DNA of 64,000 bases, taken from assembly GCA_026120185.1 (NCBI GenBank), contig JANUWF010003366.1, forward strand, positions 3,038,001 to 3,102,000, written 5' to 3'. Positions 20,988 through 30,936 of this stretch are shown here, one piece after another. The notes under the pieces are model-generated. The model did not search any database. It saw only the letters and a program-made list of their open reading frames with translations, and was not told the DNA's origin. The stretch is from Voacanga thouarsii (taxonomy: Eukaryota; Streptophyta; Magnoliopsida; Gentianales; Apocynaceae). A program made the translations under genes and the position numbers. Each line of letters opens with the position of its first letter. Position 1 is the first letter of the stretch.

Positions 20988-22047
20988 TGTTAGTGTTATG
21001 ACCTAGAGGCAATCACATTTATTTTGTATACTGTGCATTTATTGAATAAAATAAGGCATTTTTTATCTTTCAGTTTATTTTATTTATACTTTCCTATAAA
21101 ATAGCCGTTAAATAAAGTCTCAAGTGCAACATTGTGTTAAGGAAATTATGATAGAGATCATGCTATGAGGTTCCTACTATACTAAATAGTGTTCATACTT
21201 AAATTATCCCTAGTCATAGTATTAATGAGATAGGACATCATTAATACATTAACTTTAGTACGTGTTATACTTCCTAATTTGATCAGGCAGTGGTTCTTAC
21301 ATCCGTGAGTATTGTGATACTTAAAGTTAATACATGGATGAATGTTACTAGAATAAGTACATTGGATGACTTAGCTATGAGATAATCACTTTGATAACTA
21401 TTTAGTGTTAGTGATAGAATCTCATCATAGCAAATGTATCAGTATCTTTAGACTTGAAATCTTCAAGGTACTTTATTTGCTAAGCGTTGGACTATAATAC
21501 CAATCTCTAGAGTCCTGAAAAGACCTTCTATGGAATGGATATGAGATATAACATGAAGCAAACAAAAGTAGCTGAGAGAATTAATAAATGATTCACCACT
21601 CCTAATAGTAGGGGCAAATATCTCACAGCTACTTATAGGAATCACTACTCAAGAAGTTCTTGGCCAAGATGATTGTATATCAAAATAGCTCTAATTGATA
21701 CACATGATGAGTAGTGAATTCCAGGAACAAGTACTAAAATATTCAGGTTAGAATTAATTAATATTCTAGAGGGAGTTGGTACTAATTCCATACTTCAAAT
21801 TGAATGGGATATTGTATGGTGAAAGGAGTTTTTGGCACTGATGTTTGTTGTTGAAACGTTCAAGTCAAGCCGCTTGACTTTCTAGACTTTTGGTTGGTCA
21901 TGATATATTGCTAGATACCGCTCATGATTTGCTGAGTATAGATTTGTTAATTAGAGAATTAATAAATCAATTTTAATTAGAATTAATAAGTTTATTCTAA
22001 ATTATTAAGGATTATTAATCTTAAAGTTGTTTTAGATTAATTTATAT
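20988..22047 (+). repeat. Copia A 3' LTR (5' part, truncated)
   Basis: Starts TGTTAGTGTTATGACCTAGAGG. Colinear with the solo LTR at 56459 and, from about 21453, with the 5' LTR to TTAGATTAATTTATATT (22047). There the expected CTGCTACCAATAGACTG is replaced by TTAAGGATTAAGG repeats. The last third of the LTR, which should carry its 3' end and target duplication, is missing. Confidence 0.85.
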
Positions 22048-22592
22048 TAAGGATTAAGGATTATTAATCTTAAGATTATAAATTAATCTTAAATTCTACC
22101 AAAGGGGTGGGCGGATTATTAATCTTAATTTATTCGGGAATTCTACCCCCAAATAAATTATTAATCTTAATTTATATTAAGGATTAAGGATTAAGGATTG
22201 CCGAATAAATTAATATAAATTAAGATTAATAATCCTTTAAGACAACTTATTATAATAATTTAGAATTAAAATTAATTAAAATTAATCTTAAGGATTAAGG
22301 ATTAAGGATTTCCAATTTGTTAATTATAGTTTTAATCTTAGGGAATTCTACCCCCAAATAAATTATTAATCTTAATTTATATTAAGGATTAAGGATTAAG
22401 GATTACCGAATAAATTAATATAAATTAAGATTAATAATCCTTTAAGACAACTTATTATAATAATTTAGAATTAAAATTAATTAAAATTAATCTTAAGGAT
22501 TAAGGATTAAGGATTTCCAATTTGTTAATTATAGTTTTAATCTTAATAATATAAATTAAGATTAATAATCCGCCCACCCCTCTGGTAGAATT
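22048..22592. repeat. Fold-back element with 41-bp inverted ends and a 205-bp internal tandem duplication
   Basis: AATTCTACCAAAGGGGTGGG..CGGATTATTAATC (about 22091-22132) is inverted at 22552-22592 (..GATTAATAATCCGCCCACCCCTCTGGTAGAATT). Between them a 205-bp unit starting GGGAATTCTACCCCC occurs twice (22136-22340, 22341-22545) with a single difference noticed (GATTGCCG vs GATTACCG). The unit itself contains inverted TTAATCTTAATTTAT / ATAAATTAAGATTAA and triplet GGATTAA runs. Much of it resembles pieces of the neighbouring LTR (ATTATTAATCTTAA; AGAATTAATAAG) in both orientations. Either a MITE or a rearrangement scar. Confidence 0.7.
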
Positions 22593-22708
22593 GCCGCCTC
22601 TGCCTCCATTGATATCTTTATTCGGGGGTCTTCAATGTTACCAATAATACCATCGCCATGCTCGAAGTTCCTCAATCTAAAGTTTGGTAGCTGCAATTTA
22701 ACCCTGAG
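22590..22708 (+). pseudogene. Exon fragment of a VIP3-like (SKI8/WDR61) WD40 protein
   Basis: Reading from the edge of the fold-back: AASASIDIFIR, then a one-frame shift to VFNVTNNTIAMLEVPQSKVW, a stop, LQFNPE, followed by GTAAAATATC, a good splice donor at 22709. This matches, in order, the ASAS-D-F-RVFDV..N.TIA.LE.P.S.VW..QF.P segment of plant VIP3, a WD40 subunit of the PAF1 and SKI complexes. One frameshift and one stop make it a pseudo-exon. The neighbouring exons of VIP3 are absent. Identification is from memory of the family, and the order match over about 38 residues is persuasive. Confidence 0.72.
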
Positions 22709-23548
22709 GTAAAATATCTATCGTACATCTATTAGGGCAGATGAATAATGCTTCATTTATGTGATGACTTTATATTCCCTTTCATAATTGATTTTATGCT
22801 CTTCTAACTTTCCATTTTTGGGATTTGTTCCATTTGGTTAACTTAGCAGATCATAAAGAATGCAGTAAATTAAGGCCTTTACCAATAATGATTAAGAAAA
22901 ATTTGGCCTCTTTATCCTGTTTCAGAAACAAATATCCTTATGTATTTGCTTACTTTGAAAGAGAAATGTTTTATCAGAAGTCAAGAAATTAATAATAATT
23001 CTACTGATTCTTCATCTGAAATTAAGACAACTCCAAAATGTTGTGTTTTGTTACTAGATTTATTATAAATGGTTTGCTTCTCATTATTGAGGCAAAAATG
23101 TAATCATGCCAAATAGGAGGTACAAGGAGGTAGAGGGGGTGGAAGGTCTTGATAGGCTGTTGTAGTGTGCAACCATTCACTTATGTACTAAATTTCTAAT
23201 GCCAAATGTTAAGAAGAGTTTGATAGAGTAAGGAGTAACAGTTTGAATTGGCGTGTTTTCTATTGCTTTGAAGAATCATAGGAGTTTAGGTCTCAAAGCT
23301 TTTTTTTTTCTTTTTGTGCGGGACCATTAAAATGAAGTTGTTTCTTATGCAAGCAGTGAGTGTTTGACCAAATGTACATGTCAGTTTTGTTCCTGTGTAT
23401 TGGTAAAAAGTTCCTGCTAGGTGCTAGCTGAAATTGATAAATATCATGAAAATAGAGCTTTTTTCTCTCAATCTTAGGAGTACTAGTACTTTCGTGATAG
23501 ATTACTGATTTCCAGGGAAGTTGGTCTCTATATATTCTCAAATTCTAG
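22709..23548 (+). other. Intron-like non-coding DNA between the VIP3 and CDPK exon fragments
   Basis: Starts with a donor-like GTAAAATATC and ends with an acceptor-like TCAAATTCTAG. AT-rich, T-rich tracts, no repeat landmark seen. Probably the 5' part of a VIP3 intron joined to the 3' part of a CDPK intron; the junction is not visible. Confidence 0.4.
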
Positions 23549-23916
23549 GCAGATGTTAATAACAATGGAACAATTGATTATTGAGTTTTTATAGCTGCAA
23601 CACTACACCTTAACAAAATAGAGAAAGAGGATCACTTTTTTGCTGCTTTCTCCTATTTCAATAAGGATGGAAGCAGGTATATCACTGCACATGAACTTCA
23701 ACAAGCCTGCAAGGAGTTCGGTATCGAGGACACTAGCCTACTTTGGTGCAAAAGAAGAGTCCCTGATATTGATTTTTGATTCCGCGGGATGGACGTATCG
23801 ATTATAACGAGTTTGTAGCCATGATTTAAAAAGGAAATCTAGTTGTTGGTGGTGGTGGAAAGAAGGGCCTAGAAAAGAGCTTCAGCATTAATTTCAAGGA
23901 AGCACTAAAACTTTAG
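23549..23916 (+). pseudogene. Calcium-dependent protein kinase (CDPK) C-terminal EF-hand exon, pseudogene
   Basis: Begins after TTCTAG with ADVNNNGTIDY, stop, [20 protein letters not shown], then [32 protein letters not shown], degenerate bases where the next intron should be, then DGRIDYNEFVAMI, stop, KGN.VVGGGGKKGLEKSF, SINFKEALKL and a natural stop at 23914-23916. These are the last EF-hands and C-terminal tail of a plant CDPK, which senses calcium and relays it to the kinase domain. The exon starts at a known CDPK intron position. Loop residues D-x-D/N-G remain in two EF-hands. Several in-frame stops and no kinase domain in the window mean a pseudogene fragment. Confidence 0.85.
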
Positions 23917-25773
23917 AACAGCTTTGTCTGCAGTGAGGCATTTGGTGCTTTTCTTTTTCTTGATTATTTTTGAATTTTTGAAATGGAATCAATCATTATG
24001 TTAATTTGTTAGGAGTGTACATGGAAAAATCCTGGTGCTAACCAAGCAGCAATCTTGATGGTTCAACCTGCATTTTGATGTTTCCATCTTTTTACTTGTC
24101 TTTGCCACTGGTTCTGCTATTATTGTATGCTATAGGAAAGCCACAAAAATAGTAGACTTCATCTTTTGGCAATATTCTTACTACTTTTCTTTCTCTTGAA
24201 TTTGGATTTTGTGAAGGTCTTTATGTTCTCAGATTATAATGGATGATCATCAATGCCTAGATGGAATCCCAGTTACACGCTTCACATTCTAGTCTATCTA
24301 TGCTCAAAGTGATGATGAAAAGCTTGAATTTGAATATAAATCAGGGAATACAAATATTCTGTTAATCTAGACCTTAATGACTTGTTTTTATCTTATTATT
24401 TAATTTCTATTGGTGCTTTTATATTTCAAGGGTTGAAGTTTGTTTAGTGAGTTGGACGATGAAGTTGGATCAAAGTAAAAATGTGGTGACTCATGCTAAA
24501 AAAAGGTAGAAGGATTTTTCATTTTTACGTAGGGTGTTTTTTTTTTTTTTTTTTTTTTGGGAGAAGGGTATGGTAAGTGCCGTGGTATATTTATGCCTAG
24601 TTCAAATGATATAATTTTTCATGCGTTAGTGACGACTATTTCATTTTCCTGATAGTTCAAAATCCTCCTGTTTCAATGGTTCTATTAGACTTCTAGTCCC
24701 TAGCACATGTTATGAGTAAAAATATCAATTTTATTTGGTCAGTACCGTGTCATCTTATGGTCTTGTTTTAATTTATGCACAAAAGATGTGGATGATAGCT
24801 GCTCTTAATATTCACTATTGTAGGATTTGGACCAGTTTTTTTTTTCTCCCCTTGTACTTAGTCCATGTTTTGGTGACCATCTTTTGTGGCCTAAATGTGG
24901 CTTTCAGTATTTTCCTGACTTTGAGATTGCTGCAAGTGTTTATGTCTATGCAAGTTAGTGGAAATGTCAATGTAGTTGCTTCATTTCTTTTGGGGACCAC
25001 AAGATGGGGTGGGATGCTAAATGGCTACGTATTATCTTATCAATTAGATGTTAATGCAGAGAGATAAATTGGTAATAGGAGTGGTTGATATGATATGCTT
25101 TTGTAAGTGTTGATGTATGATGAAATTAAGGAATCTATTGACTCTTCCTCCCTTTAAGAATATGTGCTCATAACTGTTAGGTCAGAATATAACTTAACAA
25201 TAAGGTTCACTGGTGAGTTTTTACCTCTGTATCTAATACCACCTTAAAATTTTAATCTTGTTAGACCTTCATCCCTTTCTCCTGGTATATATGGTTATTT
25301 TGGTTTGTGTTTATAATGTTCTAATTTATTTTAACTTGTATTTCAGTTGGTGATTTGAATCGTTTGATTTCTGCTACCATGAGTAGAGTGACTTACTATC
25401 TCTAATTCTCTAGTCAATTGAATTTTGATCTCTGTAAGCTTGTTGTCAACCTCATTCCATTCTCTTGTTTGCACTTCTTCATGGTTGGTTTTGCTCCTCT
25501 AACCTCACGTAGCTCTCAGCATATCCTGCACTTATAGTTCTTGAGCTTACCCAACAAATGTGGTGTATATTAAGTTATTACTGGAAGATGGCATTTTGAA
25601 TGTTCGATCAATGGATGATAGTTGATTGTTAATATTGGAGGTTTTTATAGTTCTACATGTATAATAGATGGTGATATTGTTAAAGTAGAAGGAAAAATAA
25701 TTTAATATTTTATCTACAATTTTGCTTTTTATAATAAATAATTTCAAATATGGTTATTAGGATAAATACAATA
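23917..25773. other. Unassigned AT-rich sequence, probably host-derived non-coding DNA
   Basis: The first few hundred bases could be the 3' UTR of the CDPK copy. A stretch at about 24238-24350 reads IMDDHQCLDGIPVTRF and a later SDDEKLEFEYKSGNT; it looks protein-like but I cannot assign it. The open frame 24735-25067 is Leu/Val/Phe-rich without recognisable domain. A T-run (about 24535-24559) and general intron-like composition are the only other marks. No LTR or TIR signature is evident. Confidence 0.4.
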
Positions 25774-26324
25774 TCACTACGGATTTACATTTGTAGTGAA
25801 AAGATTAATATATAATAATGTAAAAAATTTATCAAAAAATTGTGAGAAATGATTTTTTCTGATGTTAAGAATTTCGTGGCAAAAAATATTAATTACAACG
25901 CAAGGGAATCGTAGCAAATGGAGATTACCTACGGTTATGTCAATTTGAAAAGGACTGTGACAAAAAGGATTATTTCCAACGGAAATTTAATTGTAACAAA
26001 TAATATTCGTCACAGTTGTAAAATATTAGAAAAATCGTGACAAAAAATTAAAATCTTTGCCCATAATTAATAACTGTTGGAAAAACCTGTGGCAAAAGTT
26101 CATAAACAAATACCACACTTTTTTTACAATAACTACAAAACTGTGGTAAATCCGTGACAAAAGGTATTCCCCATGGCTATAGAACTGTGCCAAACTTTTT
26201 GCAATGGCCGTAACGCCCACGCCTCGAAAATTGTGGCGTTTCTGTGGCAAAAATGTATGTCACATTTTTTACCAATTTCATCACACTTTCTCTGGCGTTG
26301 CCAAAAGTCACTTTTTTTGTAGTG
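25774..26324. mobile_element. CACTA-like end or small non-autonomous CACTA element
   Basis: It ends AAGTCACTTTTTTTGTAGTG at 26324 (reverse complement CACTACAAAAAAAGTGACTT), a good CACTA terminus. Upstream are many direct and inverted variants of TGTGGCAAAA / CCGTGACAAAA / TGTGGTAAA (25870-26290), i.e. sub-terminal repeats unlike those of the element at 1-2135. A weak left terminus CACTACGGATTT lies at 25774. No matching 3-bp target duplication (TAT vs AAC), so the true left end may be elsewhere. To the right it abuts chromovirus integrase sequence in mid-domain. Confidence 0.65.
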
Positions 26325-27120
26325 AACAAGACTAATGACGCATTTCACATTGTTGGTTTATTCTTCAAGAAAGTGGTAAGATTCCATGAGATACTACAAA
26401 ATATTATATCAGATAGGGATTCTAAATTTCTTAGTCATTTCTGGAGAATTTTGTGGGCTAAACTGGGAACTAACTTATTATTTTCTAAAGCTTGTCACCC
26501 ACAAATAGATGGACAGATAGAGGTTGTTAATTGGACCTTGACACAACTTCTACAGGTAATCATCAAGAGGAGCCTGAAGAATTAGGTAGAAGGTCTTCTA
26601 TATACAGATTTTGCCTATAATAGTATAGTCTATTCTACTACTTCTTATTCCACATTTCAAATAGTTTATGCCTTTAATCTTCTAACACCATTTGATTTAT
26701 CACCCATTGCCAGTAGATAAATGTTTGAATGTAAATGGCTAAAAAAAAAAAAAAAAAAAAAGAGGCAGAAATGGTATAGGCTATGCATGAAAAGGTAAAG
26801 GCATTAAGTGAAAAAGGCAATGAGAAGATTGTTTACAAGTGCAACCAAAGACGAAATAAGGTGTTGTTTGAACTAGGTGACTAGGTTTGGGCACATTTGC
26901 AAAGGGAAAGGTTTCCTAACCAATGTAAATCCAAACTTAAACCATAAGGCGATGGACCATTCCAAGTACTAGAAAGATATGGGGATAGCACATATAAAAT
27001 AGATCTTCCAAGTGAGTACAGCGTTAGTACTACACTTAACATTCCTGATTTATCTCTTTATGATGCAAGTTGTGATTTGAGGACAAATCTATTTCAAGAA
27101 AAGGGAAATGATAGGGATTA
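26325..27120 (+). pseudogene. Reina-like chromovirus integrase, C-terminal half (Ty3-gypsy)
   Basis: Reads NKTNDAFHIVGLFFKKVVRF, ILQNIISDRDSKFLSHFWRI, LWAKLGTNLLFSKACHPQID, GQIEVVNWTL with the catalytic D (SDRD) and E (GQIEVVN). After a stop come FAYNSIVYSTT and, through frameshifts and a poly-A insertion (26743-26761), WAHLQRERFPNQCKSKL, GDGPFQVLERYGD, DLPSEYSVSTT, DLRTNLFQEKGND. This order is that of plant Reina-type chromoviruses. The N-terminal half is lost at the CACTA boundary, and no chromodomain is seen. Confidence 0.82.
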
Positions 27121-27279
27121 ACCTCGCACCAAAGAACAATATCAAGAAAGGGGAGAAAATGAACATATAAGCATTCCTCGTCTTTTGACGTGATCACGTG
27201 CAAAATAGTTCCAAATCGACTTACAAGCATATATGCAAAGTAATTTGGGATGGGATAGCTTATTGATGATAATTAAAGG
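27121..27279 (+). other. Chromovirus 3' non-coding sequence
   Basis: Continues from the pol end to the solo LTR. It ends with AAAGG (27275-27279), the left copy of that LTR's target duplication. Confidence 0.5.
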
Positions 27280-28971
27280 TGTAGGATTTCTATCATGCAG
27301 AATCAGATTAAGCGCAGCGGAAAACAATAAGAAATCCAAGCCATGGATCACGGGTTTGCAATAGAAACGGGAAAAATGAGAAGATTGCGTTTATTACCTC
27401 GTGAAGCCGGAATTCAAAAATTTCAGAAACAAGAATGCAGGCGCGATCCAGATTATCCAAAACCGTTCACTGCAGCTCAACTGAAGTCCAAGAAAGAACT
27501 CCCTCTAATGATAATCCACACAAGGTTGAATGCTCACAATCTCACAATTCTATGCTAGTAGAATTCGGGAGGCTAGGGTTTTGATCAAGAAGAGAGACGA
27601 CTAGGGTTTGATCAAGAGAGAGGCAGAGAAACGGTTTCTCTGTTATTGCGTGAATAGTCTGTCTCTCACCCTGAGGAAATTGTTTCCTTATATTTATAGA
27701 TTTATAATTACCATAAATTGTAACTTAGTCCTTCAACGTCCAATTGTCAACAAATTGGTCCTTGAAGTTTACTTAATTACAATTAGGTCTCATGAATTAT
27801 AACACACTTATAATTCACCTATAAATATATTTCCTTCTCTTAATTAACCCCACAATATTATCAAATAATATATTTGAGCATTCAAACATTTATTGTGTGT
27901 GACCCATTAGGTTTCTTGGTCTTATTGGTAGCATAATATGAATTAATTCTAACAATATTAAAATTAATAATCCTTAATAAAATAAAGGATTAAATTTATT
28001 AATTCTCTAATTAATAAATTCATATTTAGCATATCAAGAGTGAAATCTAGCAATGACTCTTGACCACCCAAAAGTCCAGAAAGTCAAGTGGCTTGACATG
28101 AACCTTTCAATAGCAAATTATCAGTGCAATAAACTCCTTTCAACATACAATATATCATTCGGTCTAGAGCATGGAATTAGTGCCAACTCCCTCCAGAATA
28201 TTATTAACTCTGGCCCGAATATTTTAGTACTTGTTCAAGAAATCCATTACTCGATATGTGTATCAATTAGAACCATTTCCATCACATAGTCGCCTTGGCC
28301 AAGGACTTCATGAGTAATGATTTCTACAAGTGGCCTTGAGATATACTCTCTTACTATTAGGAGTGGTGAATCCTTTATTGACCCTCTCAACTACTTTTGT
28401 TTACTTTACGTTGTACCCAATATCCATCCCATAGGCGGTCCTAGATAAGACTCCAAAGATTAGAATCAAAGTACAACGCTCGATAAACAAAGTACCTTGG
28501 AGAACTCAAGTCTAAGGATACTTGCACACTTGCTATAATGAGATTCTATCACTGGCACTAAATAGTTATCCAAGTGATTATCTCGTAGCTAGGTCATCCA
28601 ATGAACTTGTTTCAAAACAAGCATCCACACGTTAATCCTGAGTATCCCAATACCCACGGATGTGAGAACCACCACTTGATCCAATCAAGAGATATAACAT
28701 GTGCCAGTCTTGGTGTATTAATAATGTCCCATCTTATTAATACTATGAGTGGGGATTATTTAAGTACAAACACTGCATAGTGTAGTAGGAATCTCACATC
28801 ATGATCTCTATCATGATTTCCTTAACACTGTATTGTACTAGGGACTTTATCTAACGGTTTGTACACATATTTAGATATAACAATCAAACTGAAAGATAAA
28901 GAATGCCTCTTATTTATTTAATATGCAATATACATGGTACAAGTGATTGCCTCTAGGGCACAACACTAACA
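27280..28971 (-). mobile_element. Copia solo LTR (A/B family), 1692 bp, TSD AAAGG
   Basis: On the minus strand it starts TGTTAGTGTTGTGCCCTAGAGG and ends ATAGAAATCCTACA. It is flanked by AAAGG at 27275-27279 and 28972-28976. The body is colinear with the copia A/B LTRs (CAAGTGGCTTGAC, GGAATTAGTGCCAACTCC, TCCATCCCATA). The U5-side end differs strongly from copia A's, defining a subfamily. No internal region, so this is a solo LTR left by LTR-LTR recombination inside chromovirus DNA. Confidence 0.92.
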
Positions 28972-29789
28972 AAAGGACTATAAGAATGTAATGTGATACT
29001 AATTCACATAGAAAGAACAAGAGAGATCAAAGGCAAGCCAAGATATATGTTTTAGCTTTACCCGAGCAAGCTAGATTTCTGCTCTTTTTTTTCTTTTGTG
29101 CAGTGTTCTGGCAAAAGTGAGCTGATGCCTACTTACAAGCAATTCGCCGCTAACTATTTCAACAACCACAGCACCATTCCAGTTGAATTGAACCGATGCC
29201 TACCCAGATACACTGAACTGGCACCAATCTAGCATTGGACAACTCCGAATATTCTGTTTTTCAAGTGTATTTTGGGTCATTATGTAATGTTAGAAACTTA
29301 TTTAGACCAGGGCTGGGTCTACAATATTTAACTTCTTTCCTCATTTGTAAACAATAACATATCATATTTTCTTTCACAGTGAATGAAGAAGAAACTTCTT
29401 AAAACTTAACAATGGAGAGATTCCTTATTCAACTTCAATCCAAGACCAACTTAAGGGATTAGTCCATCATTGAGTAAGTGTCTATAAACTCAAGGGATAA
29501 TTTGACTAGTATTCTAAACAAGGGTTCTATTTGCTTATTCTTGTAGGGTTCTTGTTTGTTACTTATTGGAATGCCTACAATTCCCCATCCCTATTATTCT
29601 TGACTTCTTGATGAGTTGAGGGTATTAAGGTGTTGTTGTGGTATGATTAGATATACTAAATCTTAGATCCAAAGAGCTAGATCTATTAGGGTTCTTGTTT
29701 TATGGGAAAGGTATTTATCTTGTTTTCCCTTTCTTATGCTCTATTTATCATAGATAATGTATTTGGGATCATTTGATCTTGTAAAAGCT
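28972..29789 (+). other. Probable 3' UTR/LTR of the Reina-like chromovirus
   Basis: Resumes after the solo LTR with AAAGGACTATAAG. No ORF. Contains a TCTTTCACAGTGAATGAAG / CTTAACAATGGAGAG stretch and AT-rich text that could be LTR, but a second copy to confirm it is not in the window. Confidence 0.35.
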
Positions 29790-30936
29790 ACTACAAAAGC
29801 CATTCAGAAATCTTGTTAAAAGTTTCACCCTCAAGCTCATATGAGTTGGTAAGGTTGGAATTGGAGACATATTTAACCTTTGCTTTAACTCCAAAAAGCT
29901 CCTCTTATGATTTTCTATCCAAAGGTAAAACACTTTCCTTTGAGTTAGCCGAACATAAGGCATTTTCCTTTGAGTTAGCCAAACATAAGGCACTTTCCTT
30001 TAAGTCAATCGAGTTAAAGGCGAAGTAATTTTTAAAAATCCTTTAATAAACCTTTTGTAGTTTCCAGCTAATCCAAGAAAAATTTGTACTTTTATTGGGT
30101 TTTCTAAACATTTCTAATTCATTATCACTTCAACATTTACAAGACCTACTGAAATCTTTTTCTTGGATACTATGTGTCCTAAAAGACCACCTTATCCAAC
30201 CAAAACTCACACTTATTGAAATTGGTATATAGTTTAGCTTCTTGAAACTTTCAAACATTTTCCAGAGATTTTATCCATGTTCCTGGGGATCCTTAGACTA
30301 TACTATGATATCATAAATGCAAATATCCACAAAATCATCTAAGTATGTTTAGAAAACTCAGTGTATTAAAACTATGAATGTTGTTGGGGCATTAGTGACA
30401 CCAAAAGGCATTACAACAAACTTATAATACCCATATTGCATAGTAAATGTAGCTTTGGGAATATTCTCCTCTTAGAGTTTAAATGGATAATACCACTATC
30501 ATAAATCCAATTTAGAGTAACATCCAACACCTTGTAATTGATCAAACAACTTATCCACCATTGGTAATAGGTATTTATTCTTTACTGTCAGGGCATTTAA
30601 TCCTCGATAATCTGTACACATCCTTAAGGTCCCATCCTTCTTTTTCATGAATAGCATTGACACTTCCCAAGTTGATGTGCTAGGATGAATAAATTCTTGC
30701 TCTAATAACTTTTGTAGTTATTTCCTTAATTCTTTAAATTTTGCTAGTAGAATTCAGTATGGAATCCTGGAAATTTGTTCAATAGTCGGTACTAAATCAA
30801 CGGTAAACTAAACTTCTCTTTCTAGGGTAATTATTTTAGTTCTACTGGAAAACATTCAAATATTCACAAACTACATGTATATCTTATGGTTTCCTAGGTT
30901 TGGTTGGGTTATTCAAAAGATACGGTAAATATCTGG
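29790..30936 (-). pseudogene. Reina-like chromovirus reverse transcriptase fragment (broken)
   Basis: On the minus strand from about 30720: [63 protein letters not shown], then YGYYKFVVMPFGVTNAPTTF and a degraded catalytic box (YLDDFVDICIYDI). It passes into the RNase H start (IENHKRSFLELKQRLN) at 29993-29790. Many stops. Opposite in strand to the integrase fragment at 26325, so a rearranged or second copy. It ends where the Athila-type LTR begins at 30937. Confidence 0.8.
29933..29992. repeat. 30-bp direct duplication within the RT/RNase H linker
   Basis: TGAGTTAGCCGAACATAAGG at 29941 recurs at 29971 (period 30). On the minus strand this is an in-frame ten-residue duplication, PYVWLTQRKM then PYVRLTQRKV. 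Confidence 0.8.

Larger units (their letters stand above)
3159..22047 (+). mobile_element. Copia element A (Ty1-copia, Angela/Tork-like), interrupted
   Basis: Order on the plus strand is 5' LTR fragment (3159-4432), tRNA-Met-type primer site, long leader, gag, protease, integrase, RT, RNase H, purine tract and 3' LTR start (20988). The gag-PR-IN-RT-RH order defines Ty1-copia. The LTR start TGTTAGTGTTATG..CTAGAGGCAATCAC resembles the BARE/Angela-type start, so the lineage is inferred, not proven. RNase H is interrupted at 10322 by the SIRE-like element and resumes at 20607. All ORFs carry stops and frameshifts, and the RT motif is mutated. The outer end of the 5' LTR is hidden by the long-LTR and CACTA insertions. 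Confidence 0.85.

Noticed and set aside
22160..22515. GGATTAAGGATTAAGGATT runs as interstitial telomeric repeats
   Set aside because: The unit is TTAAGGA, not the plant TTTAGGG, and occurs in only three to four copies as part of the 205-bp duplicated unit.
24735..25067. 110-codon hydrophobic open frame as a membrane protein gene
   Set aside because: No recognisable family, a poly-T tract encodes the Phe run, and the surroundings look like intron or UTR.
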